Source of the DNA: Pseudaquabacterium terrae
Lineage (GTDB): Bacteria > Pseudomonadota > Gammaproteobacteria > Burkholderiales > Burkholderiaceae_C
Length of the DNA: 64,000 bases
Direction: 5' to 3'
NCBI RefSeq assembly: GCF_013266755.1
Contig: NZ_JABRWJ010000016.1
Coordinates: 1 to 64,000, forward strand
Shown: positions 55,206-63,881 of the stretch, one piece after another
Layout: each line of letters opens with the position of its first letter
How positions within the stretch are numbered: the stretch's first letter is position 1
Notes under the pieces: generated by a model
Databases searched by the model: none
What the model saw: the letters and a program-made list of their open reading frames with translations, nothing else
What the model was told of the DNA's origin: nothing
Program-made: the position numbers and the translations under genes

Positions 55206-56290
55206 GCGGCCTCCACGAATCCACCGGCGCGCGCCACCGCTGCGAGGTGCTGGTCGCTACCGCCGAACTCGGCCTCCAGCAGCGTCAGGCGCTTGAGCAC
55301 GTGGCCGACCGCGCACTCGTCGGTGACGCCGATGCCGCCGTGCAGCTGCACCGCCTGCTGGCCGACGAAACGCGCGGCGCGCCCGACCTGCACCTTCACG
55401 GCCGACAGGGCGGTCGCGCGCCCGGCGGCGTCGGGCTCATCCAGCATCAGCGCCGCGTACATCGCCATGCTGCGGGTCTGCTCGAGGTTGATCAGCATCT
55501 CTGCCACGCGGTGCTGCAGCGCCTGCTGGCGTGCCAGCGGGGCGCCGAACTGCACGCGCGTCTTCAGGTGTTCCACGGTCAGCTCCAGCGCCAGCTCCAT
55601 CGCGCCGACGGCTTCGGCCGCCAGCGCGGCGATGCCGGCTTGCCGCACCGCGTCGACCACTTCCGACGCGCCGAGCCGCGCATCGTCCGGCACCACGACG
55701 CCGTCGAATCCGATGTCCGCGGCCCGCCGGCCGTCGTGCGTGCGCCAGGCTGCGCGCGTGATGCCGACGCTGCGGGCGTCGACGATGAACAGCGCATCGC
55801 TGCCGGCCTCGACTCGCGCGGCGACCAGCAGCGCATCGGCGCTGTCGCCGTGCAGCACCGCGTCGGCGCTGCCGTCCAGGCGCCAGCCGCCGCCCTGCGG
55901 CCGCGCACGGCAGCCGTACCCGGCCCAGGCCAGCACGCAATCGCCGGCGGCGACGGCAGCGATCCGGCGCGTGCGCTGCGCAGCATCTGCATGCCGCAGC
56001 GCCGCCGCGCCCAGCACCATCGTCGGCAGGAAGGGGTCGAGCGGCAGCGCGCGGCCGAGGGCCTGCATCACCAGCATCACGTCGACCGCGCCGCGGCCCG
56101 AGCCGCCGTCGGCCTCGGGGTAGGCGAGCCCGAGCAGGCCGATGTCCGCCGCCTGCGCCCACAGCGCACGGCTGAATCCCTCCGGCTCCGCGGCATACGC
56201 GCGGCGCTGCTCGAAGCGGTAGTCCTTCGCCACCAGCCGCTGCACCGTGTCCTGCAGCAGGCGTTGATCGTCGTCGAGCGAAAAGTCCAT
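55202..56290 (-). CDS. acyl-CoA dehydrogenase, short subunit-type
   Basis: Acyl-CoA dehydrogenase-fold protein of 362 residues: FSLDDDQRLLQDTVQRLVAK, YPEADGGSGRGAVDVMLVMQ, RVQFGAPLARQQALQHRVAE and VQLHGGIGVTDECAVGHVLK. It resembles the short protein at 52907 in domain layout and probably pairs with the long one at 56293 (two bases apart). The beta domain is shortened and lacks the WxxxxxxEPxxGSD signature. Its start overlaps nothing upstream, and its end overlaps the next long dehydrogenase by four bases. Confidence 0.9.
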   Translation of the reverse strand: MDFSLDDDQRLLQDTVQRLVAKDYRFEQRRAYAAEPEGFSRALWAQAADIGLLGLAYPEADGGSGRGAVDVMLVMQALGRALPLDPFLPTMVLGAAALRHADAAQRTRRIAAVAAGDCVLAWAGYGCRARPQGGGWRLDGSADAVLHGDSADALLVAARVEAGSDALFIVDARSVGITRAAWRTHDGRRAADIGFDGVVVPDDARLGASEVVDAVRQAGIAALAAEAVGAMELALELTVEHLKTRVQFGAPLARQQALQHRVAEMLINLEQTRSMAMYAALMLDEPDAAGRATALSAVKVQVGRAARFVGQQAVQLHGGIGVTDECAVGHVLKRLTLLEAEFGGSDQHLAAVARAGGFVEAA

Positions 56291-56292
56291 GG

Positions 56293-57474
56293 TCAGCCTT
56301 GCAGCAGGTGCTTCGCGAGGATGTTCTTCTGCACCTCGTTGCTGCCGCCGTAGATCGAGGCCGCGCGCAGCGTGAAGTAGGTGGCGGCGATGGTCGTGTC
56401 GGCATCGGCCGCGTCGTCGAACTCGTCGGCGCAGCGCCAGGCGCGCGGCCCGGCGGCCTGCAGCAGCAGCTCGCTGGCGGCCTGGCGCAGCTCCGTGCCC
56501 TTGACCTTGACGATCGACGCGCGCACGTCGGGCCCCTGCCCGTTCTCGCGCATCGCGTCGAGCAGGCGCAGCTGCGTGATCTCCAGCGCCTTCAGCTCGA
56601 TCTCGATGGCCGCCGCCTGCTCGCGAAAGCGCGCTTGATCAGCAAGCGTGCCGTGCTCGGCGGGCACCGACGCGGCCAGCGCCTTCGCGCGTGCGATCAG
56701 CCGCTTGGTCATGCCGATGCGCGCGATGCCGGTGCGCTCATGGCCGAGCAGGTATTTCGTTATGTCCCAACCGCGATTTTCATCGCCAACGCGCAGGTCC
56801 ACCGGCACGCGCACCTCGTCGAGGAACACCTCGTTCACCTCGTGCCGGCCGTCCAGCGTGACGATCGGCCGCACGGTGACACCGGGTGAGCGCATGGGAA
56901 TCAGCAGCATCGTGATGCCGGCCTGCGGCTTGCTCGCCGGATCTGTCCGCACCAGCGTGAACATCCAGTCGGCATGCTGCGCCATGCCCTGCCAGATCTT
57001 CTGGCCGCTGACGACGTAGTGCTGGCCATCGTCGGACAGCACCGCGCGCGTCTTCAGCGCCGCCAGGTCCGAGCCGGCGCCCGGCTCGGAGAAGCCCTGG
57101 GCCCACCAGTCGTCGAGGTTGGCGATGCGCGGCAGGAAGCGCTGCTGCTGCTCAGGCGTGCCGAAGCGGATCAGCACCGGCCCGATCATGTTGACGTTGA
57201 ACGACAGCGGCTCCGGTGCCGGTGCCTGGTGCAGCTCGTCGAGGAAGATGTAGCGCTGCACCGCGCTCCACCCCGGTCCGCCATGCTCGACCGGCCAGCT
57301 CGGCGTGGCCCAGCCGCGCGTATTCAACCGGCGTTGCCAGTCGACGATCTCGGCTTTCGTCAGCGCGCGGTGCTCGGCCAGCTTACGCCGCACCCGCGGG
57401 TCGAGCTCGGTCTCGATGAAGCGCCGCACTTCGGCGCGGAAGGCATGGTCGGCTTCGCTGAAGCGCAGGTCCAT
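56293..57474 (-). CDS. acyl-CoA dehydrogenase, long subunit-type
   Basis: Acyl-CoA dehydrogenase of 393 residues, first of four in a row. Landmarks: WWAQGFSEPGAGSDLAALKT, GQKIWQGMAQHADWMFTLVR, VRPIVTLDGRHEVNEVF, and C-terminal ASIYGGSNEVQKNILAKHLL with Gly at the classical Glu position. It is close in pattern to the long protein at 54036, so the four genes look like two duplicated long/short pairs. The ATG at 57474 has GGAG six bases upstream; an in-frame TTG at 57477 would add one residue. A cupin gene precedes it by 21 bases. Confidence 0.92.
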   Translation of the reverse strand: MDLRFSEADHAFRAEVRRFIETELDPRVRRKLAEHRALTKAEIVDWQRRLNTRGWATPSWPVEHGGPGWSAVQRYIFLDELHQAPAPEPLSFNVNMIGPVLIRFGTPEQQQRFLPRIANLDDWWAQGFSEPGAGSDLAALKTRAVLSDDGQHYVVSGQKIWQGMAQHADWMFTLVRTDPASKPQAGITMLLIPMRSPGVTVRPIVTLDGRHEVNEVFLDEVRVPVDLRVGDENRGWDITKYLLGHERTGIARIGMTKRLIARAKALAASVPAEHGTLADQARFREQAAAIEIELKALEITQLRLLDAMRENGQGPDVRASIVKVKGTELRQAASELLLQAAGPRAWRCADEFDDAADADTTIAATYFTLRAASIYGGSNEVQKNILAKHLLQG

Positions 57475-57495
57475 CAATCGCTCCTGCTTGCCAGC

Positions 57496-58005
57496 TCAGT
57501 CCGCCCCGATCACGCGCGGCTGCGGCAACCCCAGCTTGCGGCAGCGCGAGCGGTAGACCTTCAGCACCAGGCCGGCATCGAGCACCAGCGTGACCTTGCC
57601 CTCGGCATCGAGGTTCAGGTTCGGGCCGCGGATCGCGAACCAGACGTCGGTGACCTCGGTGTTGCTGGCCGGCACGTGCAGCGTGTGCGTCGAGCCGGCC
57701 GGCTCGTAGAGGTAGGAGCCGGCGCGGTTCACCGCGTCGTATTCGAGGTAGCGCCAGGACCCGCTGAGCGTGAACGCATAGACCTCGCCGGCGTGCTTGT
57801 GCGTCGCCAGCGTCGCGCCCGGCTGCATGCGCATGCGCACGACCCACAGGCCGGTGGGAATGTCGACCTGGATCACCTGCATCTCGACGCCGGGCTCGAA
57901 CTCGACGAAGGGCAGCTCGCTCTCGGCGCGGTGCAGCGCCTCGGGCACGCCGTCGGTCGGGAAGCGGAAGGTGGGTTGCGGCGGGGGCAGGACGGTGGAG
58001 GTCAT
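57496..58005 (-). CDS. cupin protein (2,4'-dihydroxyacetophenone dioxygenase-like)
   Basis: Cytosolic single-domain cupin of 169 residues. The metal-binding motifs are readable: MQPGATLATHKHAGEVYAFT (H-x-H with Glu) and the second-motif His in AGSTHTLHVP. The layout and the phrase TGLWVVRMRMQPG match the 2,4'-dihydroxyacetophenone dioxygenase family, which splits a C-C bond in a hydroxyacetophenone using iron. Whether it does so here is unknown; it could instead act on another ketone or on an intermediate of the surrounding CoA pathway. It sits in the operon between CaiB and the dehydrogenases, gaps of 19 and 21 bases. Confidence 0.82.
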   Translation of the reverse strand: MTSTVLPPPQPTFRFPTDGVPEALHRAESELPFVEFEPGVEMQVIQVDIPTGLWVVRMRMQPGATLATHKHAGEVYAFTLSGSWRYLEYDAVNRAGSYLYEPAGSTHTLHVPASNTEVTDVWFAIRGPNLNLDAEGKVTLVLDAGLVLKVYRSRCRKLGLPQPRVIGAD

Positions 58006-58024
58006 CTCGAGTCTCGGTCGGTTG

Positions 58025-59233
58025 TCAGATGACCTTGCGCGCGGCGAGCGCGTCGAGGTCGGCATCGGTGAATCCCAGGCGCTCGCGCAGCACCGCGCGG
58101 GTGTGCTGGCCGAGCGTGGGCGGGGCGGGATAGTCGGTGACCGGTGTCGCCGACAGGCGCAGCGGGCTGGCCAGCAGCGGCAGCGTGCCGGCCTGGGGAT
58201 GCTCGGTCTCGATCAGCAGCCCGCGGTGCCGCACCTGCGGGTTCTCGAAGACCTGCGGCAGCTCGTTGACCGGGCCGGCCGGCACGTCGGCCGCGTCCAG
58301 CAGCGCCAGCCAGTGCGCGCGCGGGTGCTCGCGCAGGCGTTCGCGCAGCAGCGCGAGCAGCGCGTCGCGGTTCACGACGCGCCCGCCCGGATGGTCGAAG
58401 CGCGAATCGGCGGCCCACTGCGGGCGCTCGAGCGTGGCGCACAGCGCGCCGAACTGCCGGTTGTTGCCGGCGACGATGAAGATCATCCCGTCGCTGCAGT
58501 CGAAGGCCTGCGACGGCACGCCGCCGAAGCCGCCGTTGCCGCGCCGCTGCGGCACCTCGCCGGACACCAGGTAGTTCATCGCGAAGTGCGACAGCGCCGC
58601 GACGCCGTTGTCGAGCAGCGCCATGTCGATGACCTGGCCCTCGCCGGACACCCTGTCGCGGTGCGACAGGGCCGCGAGGATCGCGATCGCCGCGTTCTGG
58701 CCGGTGAGGATGTCGACCATGCTGATGCCGATCTTCATCGGCTCGTCGGCATGGCCGTTGGCGCTCATCACGCCGCCCATGGCCTGGAACACGCCGTCGT
58801 AACCGGGGCGCTGCGCGTAAGGGCCGTCCTGGCCGAAGCCGGTGACGGAGCAGTACACCAATCGCGGGTTCAGTGCGCGCAAGGTCGCGGCGTCGAGGCC
58901 GTACTTCGCGAGCGTGCCGACGCGAAAGTTCTCCAGCACCACGTCGCTCTGCATCGCAAGACGCCGCAGGATGTCCTGGCCCTCTGGCGTCGCGTGGTCG
59001 ACGGTGACCGAGCGCTTGCCGCGGTTGCAGGCGAGGAAAAACGCTGCCGTGCCGGTGCTGTGGCCGTCGCGGTCCTTCAGGAACGGCGGGCCGTAGGTGC
59101 GGCCTTCGTCACCCGTGCCGGGCCGCTCGATCTTGATCACCTCGGCGCCCAGGTCGGCCAGCGTCTGTGCCGCCAGGGGCGCGGCCAGCACGCGGCTGAG
59201 ATCCAGTACCTTGATGCCGGACAGCGCACCCAT
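58025..59233 (-). CDS. CaiB/BaiF (class III) CoA-transferase
   Basis: Family III CoA-transferase of 402 residues, paralogous to the one at 28.6 kb: IKVLDLSRVLAAPLAAQTLA, LGAEVIKIERPGTGDEGR, NRGKRSVTVDHATPEGQD, YCSVTGFGQDGPY and active-site Asp in ISMVDILTG. It would load CoA onto the acid that the operon degrades, or recycle CoA from succinyl-CoA. It follows the crotonase at 59234 without a gap, so the two are translationally coupled. Confidence 0.92.
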   Translation of the reverse strand: MGALSGIKVLDLSRVLAAPLAAQTLADLGAEVIKIERPGTGDEGRTYGPPFLKDRDGHSTGTAAFFLACNRGKRSVTVDHATPEGQDILRRLAMQSDVVLENFRVGTLAKYGLDAATLRALNPRLVYCSVTGFGQDGPYAQRPGYDGVFQAMGGVMSANGHADEPMKIGISMVDILTGQNAAIAILAALSHRDRVSGEGQVIDMALLDNGVAALSHFAMNYLVSGEVPQRRGNGGFGGVPSQAFDCSDGMIFIVAGNNRQFGALCATLERPQWAADSRFDHPGGRVVNRDALLALLRERLREHPRAHWLALLDAADVPAGPVNELPQVFENPQVRHRGLLIETEHPQAGTLPLLASPLRLSATPVTDYPAPPTLGQHTRAVLRERLGFTDADLDALAARKVI

Positions 59234-60031
59234 TCAGAGGCCCTTGAACACCGGCTTGCGCTTCTCGGCGAACGCGCGGATGCCTTCGCGGTAATCGGCG
59301 CTGGCGTAACAGGCCTGGAACAGCGCCTCGGACTGGTCCAGCTCGCGCTCGGCCGGGTCGCGCACGATCTGCGCGATCGCGTGCTTGACCTGCTTCAGCG
59401 TCAGCGGCGCGCCGGCAGCGATGCGGTCGGCGAGCTTGGTGATGGCCTCCATGAAGCCGTCCTCGGGCAGCACCTGGCCGACCAGGCCCTTGTTCAGCGC
59501 CTGCTGGGCGTCGAAGGTGGTGCCGCCAATAAGAAGCTCCTTGGTGGCGGCCGGGCCGATCAGGTCCGTCACGCGGCGCAGGCTCTTGTAGCGGTAGCCG
59601 ATGCCGTAGCGCATCGCCGGCTGCGCGAAGGTGGACTTCGGCGTCGCGATGCGCAGGTCGCAGCAGGTGGCCACCGAGATGCCGCCGCCGATGCAGAAGC
59701 CGTCGATCGCCGCGATCGTCGCCTTCTCGGAGTGGTAGAGCATCGACAGGCCGCGCTCGCCGGTGCGTGCGTAGTGCTCGGCGCTGTCCTCGCCCATGCG
59801 CTCTTCCTCGTACTTCGAGACGTCGGCGCCGGCGACGAAGGCCTTGCCGCCGGCGCCGGACAGCACGATCACGCGCACCTCCGGGTCGGCCTCGAAACGC
59901 TCGACGGCGTCGCCCATGCCCTGCCACATCTCGAGCGAGATCGCGTTGAGCCTGTCGGGGTTGTTGAAGACGATGTGCGCGACGGCACCGTCGCGGCGGG
60001 TCAGGATCTTGTCGGTGGTCGTGGAGGTCAT
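59234..60031 (-). CDS. enoyl-CoA hydratase/isomerase family protein with atypical active site
   Basis: Crotonase-fold protein of 265 residues: FNNPDRLNAISLEMWQGMGD, AFVAGADVSKYEEE, GFCIGGGISVATCCDLRIA and FAQPAMRYGIGYRYKSLRR. Where most hydratases have a catalytic Glu (PE in the xxPExxxG motif) this one has Ala, so it is unlikely to be an ordinary hydratase; isomerase, hydrolase or ring-cleaving chemistry is possible. An ATG at 60031 is chosen, and a GTG at 60037 overlapping the previous stop is an alternative. The preceding crotonase gene ends 2 bases upstream of this ATG. Confidence 0.88.
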   Translation of the reverse strand: MTSTTTDKILTRRDGAVAHIVFNNPDRLNAISLEMWQGMGDAVERFEADPEVRVIVLSGAGGKAFVAGADVSKYEEERMGEDSAEHYARTGERGLSMLYHSEKATIAAIDGFCIGGGISVATCCDLRIATPKSTFAQPAMRYGIGYRYKSLRRVTDLIGPAATKELLIGGTTFDAQQALNKGLVGQVLPEDGFMEAITKLADRIAAGAPLTLKQVKHAIAQIVRDPAERELDQSEALFQACYASADYREGIRAFAEKRKPVFKGL

Positions 60032-60033
60032 GT

Positions 60034-60849
60034 TCACTTTCCCGTGAAGACAGGCGTGCGCTTGTCGATGAAGGCGGCCAGCGCCTCGTGGTGGTCGGCG
60101 GTCTCGTGGGCCAGCGCCTGGAACGCGGCCGAGAGCTGCAGCACGTCGTCCAGGCGCGCGTGCTGGCTCTCGCGCAGCAGGCGCTTGACGAGCCGCAGCG
60201 TCTGCGGCGGGTTGACGGCGATGCGCTCGGCCAGCGCGCGCGCGTGGTCCATCAGCTGCTCCGGCGGCAGCACCTGCGAGACCAGCCCGCAGGCCAGCGC
60301 CTGGTCGGCGCTCAGCGCCTCGCCGGTGAACATCATCTCGGCCGCCTTCGACCAGCCCACCGCGCGCGGCAGCAGCCAGGCCCCGCCGTCACCCGGCACG
60401 ATGCCGACCTTGATGAAGCTGGACGCCAGCTTGGCGCCCTGCGCGACCAGGCGGATGTCGCACATGAGGCCCAAGTCGAGGCCGGCGCCGATCGCTGCGC
60501 CGTTGATCGCGGCGATCAGCGGCACCTCGCAATCCCACAGCGCGCGCGGGATGCGCTGGATGCCGCGCTGGTAGTTGTTGCGCGTGGTCAGCGGCGAATG
60601 AAGCGGGCCGATGCCGGTGGCGGCATCGCGCTCGCGCATCGCCTTCAGGTTGCCGCCGGCGCAGAAGGCGCTGCCGGCGCCGGTCAGGATGATTGCTGCG
60701 ACGTCGGGCGCGGCGCCGGCGCGCTGCACCGCGGCCACCAGCGCCTCGCAGTCGGCATGGCTGCCGATCGCATTGCGCTCGTCGGGGCGGTTCAGCGTCA
60801 GCGTGATGACGCGGCCGTGCTGCTCGGTGCGGATGAAGTCGCTACTCAT
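60034..60849 (-). CDS. enoyl-CoA hydratase/isomerase family protein
   Basis: Crotonase-fold protein of 271 residues, first gene of the nine-gene minus-strand operon. Landmarks: LNRPDERNAIGSHADCEALV, FCAGGNLKAMRERDAATGIG, GAAIGAGLDLGLMCDIRLVA and SFIKVGIVPGDGGAWLLPRA. The second acid is Asp (GDGG), with Ile/Lys at the first Glu site. Its start lies six bases from the operator-like sequence at 60855, so repressor binding would block transcription near the start, perhaps on a leaderless mRNA. Confidence 0.9.
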   Translation of the reverse strand: MSSDFIRTEQHGRVITLTLNRPDERNAIGSHADCEALVAAVQRAGAAPDVAAIILTGAGSAFCAGGNLKAMRERDAATGIGPLHSPLTTRNNYQRGIQRIPRALWDCEVPLIAAINGAAIGAGLDLGLMCDIRLVAQGAKLASSFIKVGIVPGDGGAWLLPRAVGWSKAAEMMFTGEALSADQALACGLVSQVLPPEQLMDHARALAERIAVNPPQTLRLVKRLLRESQHARLDDVLQLSAAFQALAHETADHHEALAAFIDKRTPVFTGK

Positions 60850-60854
60850 GGTTG

Positions 60855-60871
60855 ACCTAGTTTACTAAGTT
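60855..60871. promoter_or_regulatory. operator-like site, copy C (crotonase / FadB-like divergent region)
   Basis: ACCTAGTTTACTAAGTT, an imperfect dyad CCTAG-N4-CTAAG. It recurs exactly except one base 43 bases later (60898) and, with three changes, 15 kb away at 45261. It begins six bases upstream of the crotonase ATG. A dimeric repressor (TetR-like) is the simplest explanation. Confidence 0.65.
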
Positions 60872-60897
60872 ATCTCGGCGATCCGCATTCGTAGTTA

Positions 60898-60914
60898 ACC
60901 TAGTTTACTATGTT
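60898..60914. promoter_or_regulatory. operator-like site, copy D
   Basis: ACCTAGTTTACTATGTT, identical to copy C in 16 of 17 bases and in the same orientation, with start-to-start spacing of 43 bases (about four helical turns). It lies upstream of the FadB-like gene and covers the alternative ATG at 60910. Confidence 0.65.
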
Positions 60915-60963
60915 GGCGATCCTCCGCAGAATGCCCCGGATCGAGACTCCAGAGGCCCCCACC

Positions 60964-63075
60964 GTGAGCACAGTCCACTCCTCCCTTCACCGCACCGGCG
61001 CAGGTGCCGTGGCCGTGCTGACGATCGACAACCCGCCGGTCAATGCCATGAGCATGGCGGTGCGCATCGACCTGCTGGCCGCCGTGTGGGACGCCGCGGA
61101 CAACGCCCAGGTGCAGGCGCTGGTGCTGATCGGGGCCGGCGGCAAGTTCATCCCCGGCGCCGACATCCGCGAGTTCGGCAAGCCGCAAGGTGCCGGACCG
61201 GTGATCTCCGGCCGCGAGGTGATCGCCGCGCTCGAGTCCTGCCCGAAGCCGGTGATTGCCGCGCTCGGCGTGCACGCACTGGGCGGCGGGCTGGAGATTG
61301 CGCTCGGCTGCCACTTCCGCGTCGCCACGTCGGACTGCAAGCTCGGGCTGCCGGAAGTCAGCATCGGCCTGTTGCCCGGTGCCGGCGGCACGCAGCGGCT
61401 GCCGCGGCTGGTCGGCCCGGCGCGTGCGCTGGAGCTGATCACCAGCGGCAAGCCGATGACAGCCGCCGACGCGCAGGACAGCGGCGTCGTCGACGAACTG
61501 GTCGACGGCCCGCTGCTGGAAGGCGCTCTCGCTTTCGCGCAGCGCGTGCTGACCAAAGCGCGGCCGCTGCAGCGCGTCAGTGAACGCAATCAGCGTCTGG
61601 CCGGCACCGATGCCGCGCTGTTCACCGAGTTCCGCGCGAAACACGCGAAGAAGTGGCGCGGGCAGATTGCGCCGCAGCGCATCGTCGATTGCATCGAGGC
61701 CGCGTGCACCAAGCCCTTCGCGGAAGCCTATGCCTTCGAGCTCGCCGCGTTCGACGAATGCAAGGCCAGCGCGCAGCGTGCGGCGCTGATCCATGCCTTC
61801 CAGGCCGAGCGCGAGGCAGCGCGCATCCCCGGACTGTCCGCCGACGTCCAGCCGCAGCCGATCCGCTCGGCCGCCGTGATCGGGGCCGGCACGATGGGCG
61901 GCGGCATCGCGATGTGCTTCGCCAATGCCGGTCTGCCGGTGTGGCTGCTCGATGCCAACCCCGAGTCGCTGGCGCGCGGCCGTGCGCTGATCGAGAAGAA
62001 CTACGCCACGTCGGTGGCGCGCGGCAGCCTGTCGCAGGCCCAGGTCGACCGCGCGCTGGCGCTGATCACAGGCACGCTGGAATACGCGGCCATCGGCGAT
62101 GCCGACATCGTGGTCGAGGCCGCCTTCGAGGACCTGGTGGTCAAGAAGCACGTGTTTCAGCAGCTCGACGCGGTGATGAAGCCGAGCGCCGTGCTGGCCA
62201 CCAACACATCGACGCTGGACATCGACAAGATCGCCAACGCCACCGCCCGCCCGGCGCAGGTGATCGGCGCGCACTTCTTCAGTCCGGCCAACGTGATGAA
62301 GCTGCTGGAGGTGGTGCGCGGTGCGGCCACCTCGCCACAAGTCATCGTGACGACGATGGCACTGGCCAAGACCATCGGAAAGACGGCGGTGCTGTCCGGC
62401 AATGCCGACGGCTTCATCGGCAACCGCATCCTCGCGGTCTATGGCCGCGAGTGCGACTTCCTGCTCGAGGAAGGCGCCACGCCGTGGCAGGTCGACCGCG
62501 CGCTGCAGGGCTTCGGCTTTCCGATGGGGCTGTACCTGATGCGCGACATGGCCGGCCTCGACGTCGGCTGGCGCATCCGCCAGTACCGCGAGCAGTTCCG
62601 CGACAAGGCGCTGCGCTACTCGCCGATCGCCGACCGCCTGTGCGAGCGCGGCCGCTTCGGCCAGAAGACCGGTGCCGGCTACTACCGCTACACCGGCCGC
62701 GACGGCAGCCCCGACGCCGACGTCGAGCGTCTGATCGAAGAGGTCTCGCGCGAAATGAAGATCACGCGCCGCGCCGTCAGCGACGACGAGATCGTCAGCC
62801 GCGTGCTGAGCGCGATGGCCAACGAGGGGCTGAAGATCGTCGGCGAAGGCATCGCCCTGCGCGAGGGCGACATCGACGCCGCCTACGTGCACGGCTACGG
62901 CTTCCCGCGCCACCAGGGCGGGCCGATGTACTGGGCCGCGCAGCAGGGCTGGGACATCATCCACGACACGGTGACCCGGCTGCACGCAGCCCAAGGCGCG
63001 CTGTGGGCGCCGGCTCCGCGGCTGGCGGCGCTCGCCGAGCAGGACCGCCAGACCCGCGCCCTCATCCCCGCCTGA
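60964..63075 (+). CDS. FadB/FadJ-like bifunctional enoyl-CoA hydratase / 3-hydroxyacyl-CoA dehydrogenase
   Basis: Cytosolic bifunctional beta-oxidation enzyme of 703 residues. The N-terminal crotonase part has TIDNPPVNAMSMAV, FIPGADIREFG, GGGLEIALGCHFRVA and LPEVSIGLLPGAGG. A linker leads to the NAD-binding domain (VIGAGTMGGGIAMCFANAG, TNTSTLDIDKIA, GAHFFSPANVMKLLEVV) and the C-terminal dehydrogenase domain (GFIGNRILAVYGRE, FPMGLYLMRDMAG). It adds water to a trans-enoyl-CoA and oxidises the hydroxyacyl-CoA. The GTG at 60964 has GAGG upstream and gives the usual N-terminus; an ATG at 60910 lies inside an operator-like repeat. Confidence 0.93.
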   Translation: MSTVHSSLHRTGAGAVAVLTIDNPPVNAMSMAVRIDLLAAVWDAADNAQVQALVLIGAGGKFIPGADIREFGKPQGAGPVISGREVIAALESCPKPVIAALGVHALGGGLEIALGCHFRVATSDCKLGLPEVSIGLLPGAGGTQRLPRLVGPARALELITSGKPMTAADAQDSGVVDELVDGPLLEGALAFAQRVLTKARPLQRVSERNQRLAGTDAALFTEFRAKHAKKWRGQIAPQRIVDCIEAACTKPFAEAYAFELAAFDECKASAQRAALIHAFQAEREAARIPGLSADVQPQPIRSAAVIGAGTMGGGIAMCFANAGLPVWLLDANPESLARGRALIEKNYATSVARGSLSQAQVDRALALITGTLEYAAIGDADIVVEAAFEDLVVKKHVFQQLDAVMKPSAVLATNTSTLDIDKIANATARPAQVIGAHFFSPANVMKLLEVVRGAATSPQVIVTTMALAKTIGKTAVLSGNADGFIGNRILAVYGRECDFLLEEGATPWQVDRALQGFGFPMGLYLMRDMAGLDVGWRIRQYREQFRDKALRYSPIADRLCERGRFGQKTGAGYYRYTGRDGSPDADVERLIEEVSREMKITRRAVSDDEIVSRVLSAMANEGLKIVGEGIALREGDIDAAYVHGYGFPRHQGGPMYWAAQQGWDIIHDTVTRLHAAQGALWAPAPRLAALAEQDRQTRALIPA

Positions 63076-63086
63076 AGGCGCCATCG

Positions 63087-63881
63087 ATGGACCACACCGG
63101 CTACCACCGCCTGCTGATCGAGCGCCGCGACGCGGTGCTGCGCGTGACGCTGAACAACCCCGACAAGCTCAACGCGATCGACTTCGACACCGAGAACGAG
63201 CTGCTGCGGCTGTTCCAGGACCTGCGGCGCGACCGCCGCACCGCGGTGGTGGTGCTCACCGGCGCCGGCCGCGCCTTCAGCGCCGGCGGCGACCTGCAGC
63301 ACACGCTGAGCCTGCTCGACGATCCGCCGATGATCAAGCAGGAGTTCGACTTGGCGCGCCGCTTCGTGAACACGCTGTTGGATGTCGAACAGCCCGTCAT
63401 CGCGCGCATCCAGGGCGATGCCGTCGGCCTGGGCGCGACGCTGGCACTGCTGTGCGACCTGACGGTGATGGCCGAGGGCGCGCGCATCGGCGACCCGCAC
63501 GTGCGCGTCGGCCTGGTCGCCGGCGACGGCGGCGCCGTGGCCTGGCCGCTGCTGGTGGGTTATGCCCGCGCCAAGCGCTACCTGCTGGGCGGCGAGCTGC
63601 TGGGCGCCGCCGAGGCCGAACGCTGCGGGCTGGTCAGCCTGTGCGTGCCGGACAGTGAGCTCGACGCCACCGTGGACCGCTGGGCCGCGCGCTGGAGCAG
63701 CGGCCCGCGCTACGCGCTGCAATGGACCAAGGCCACGCTGAACATCGGCCTGAAGGCGCAGGCGGCCCAGGTGCTCGACGCGGGCCTGGCCTACGAGATG
63801 GTGTCGCTGCAGACGGCCGATCACCGCGAGGCGATCGAGGCCTTTCTGGCCAAACGCGCTCCACAATTCACAGGCCAATGA
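63087..63881 (+). CDS. enoyl-CoA hydratase/isomerase family protein
   Basis: Crotonase-fold protein of 264 residues: LNNPDKLNAIDFDTENELL, AFSAGGDLQHTLSLLDDP, GDAVGLGATLALLCDLTVMA and IGDPHVRVGLVAGDGGAVAW. It has Asp at the second acid site (GDGG) and His where the first Glu usually lies, similar to the protein at 60034 and suggesting shared chemistry. It follows the FadB-like gene by 11 bases and overlaps the ligase gene by four bases (ATGA), forming a plus-strand operon. Confidence 0.9.
   Translation: MDHTGYHRLLIERRDAVLRVTLNNPDKLNAIDFDTENELLRLFQDLRRDRRTAVVVLTGAGRAFSAGGDLQHTLSLLDDPPMIKQEFDLARRFVNTLLDVEQPVIARIQGDAVGLGATLALLCDLTVMAEGARIGDPHVRVGLVAGDGGAVAWPLLVGYARAKRYLLGGELLGAAEAERCGLVSLCVPDSELDATVDRWAARWSSGPRYALQWTKATLNIGLKAQAAQVLDAGLAYEMVSLQTADHREAIEAFLAKRAPQFTGQ

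Noticed and set aside
57797-60574. 925-codon open frame on the plus strand
   Set aside because: Antisense to the cupin, CoA-transferase and crotonase genes, which have clear family motifs.
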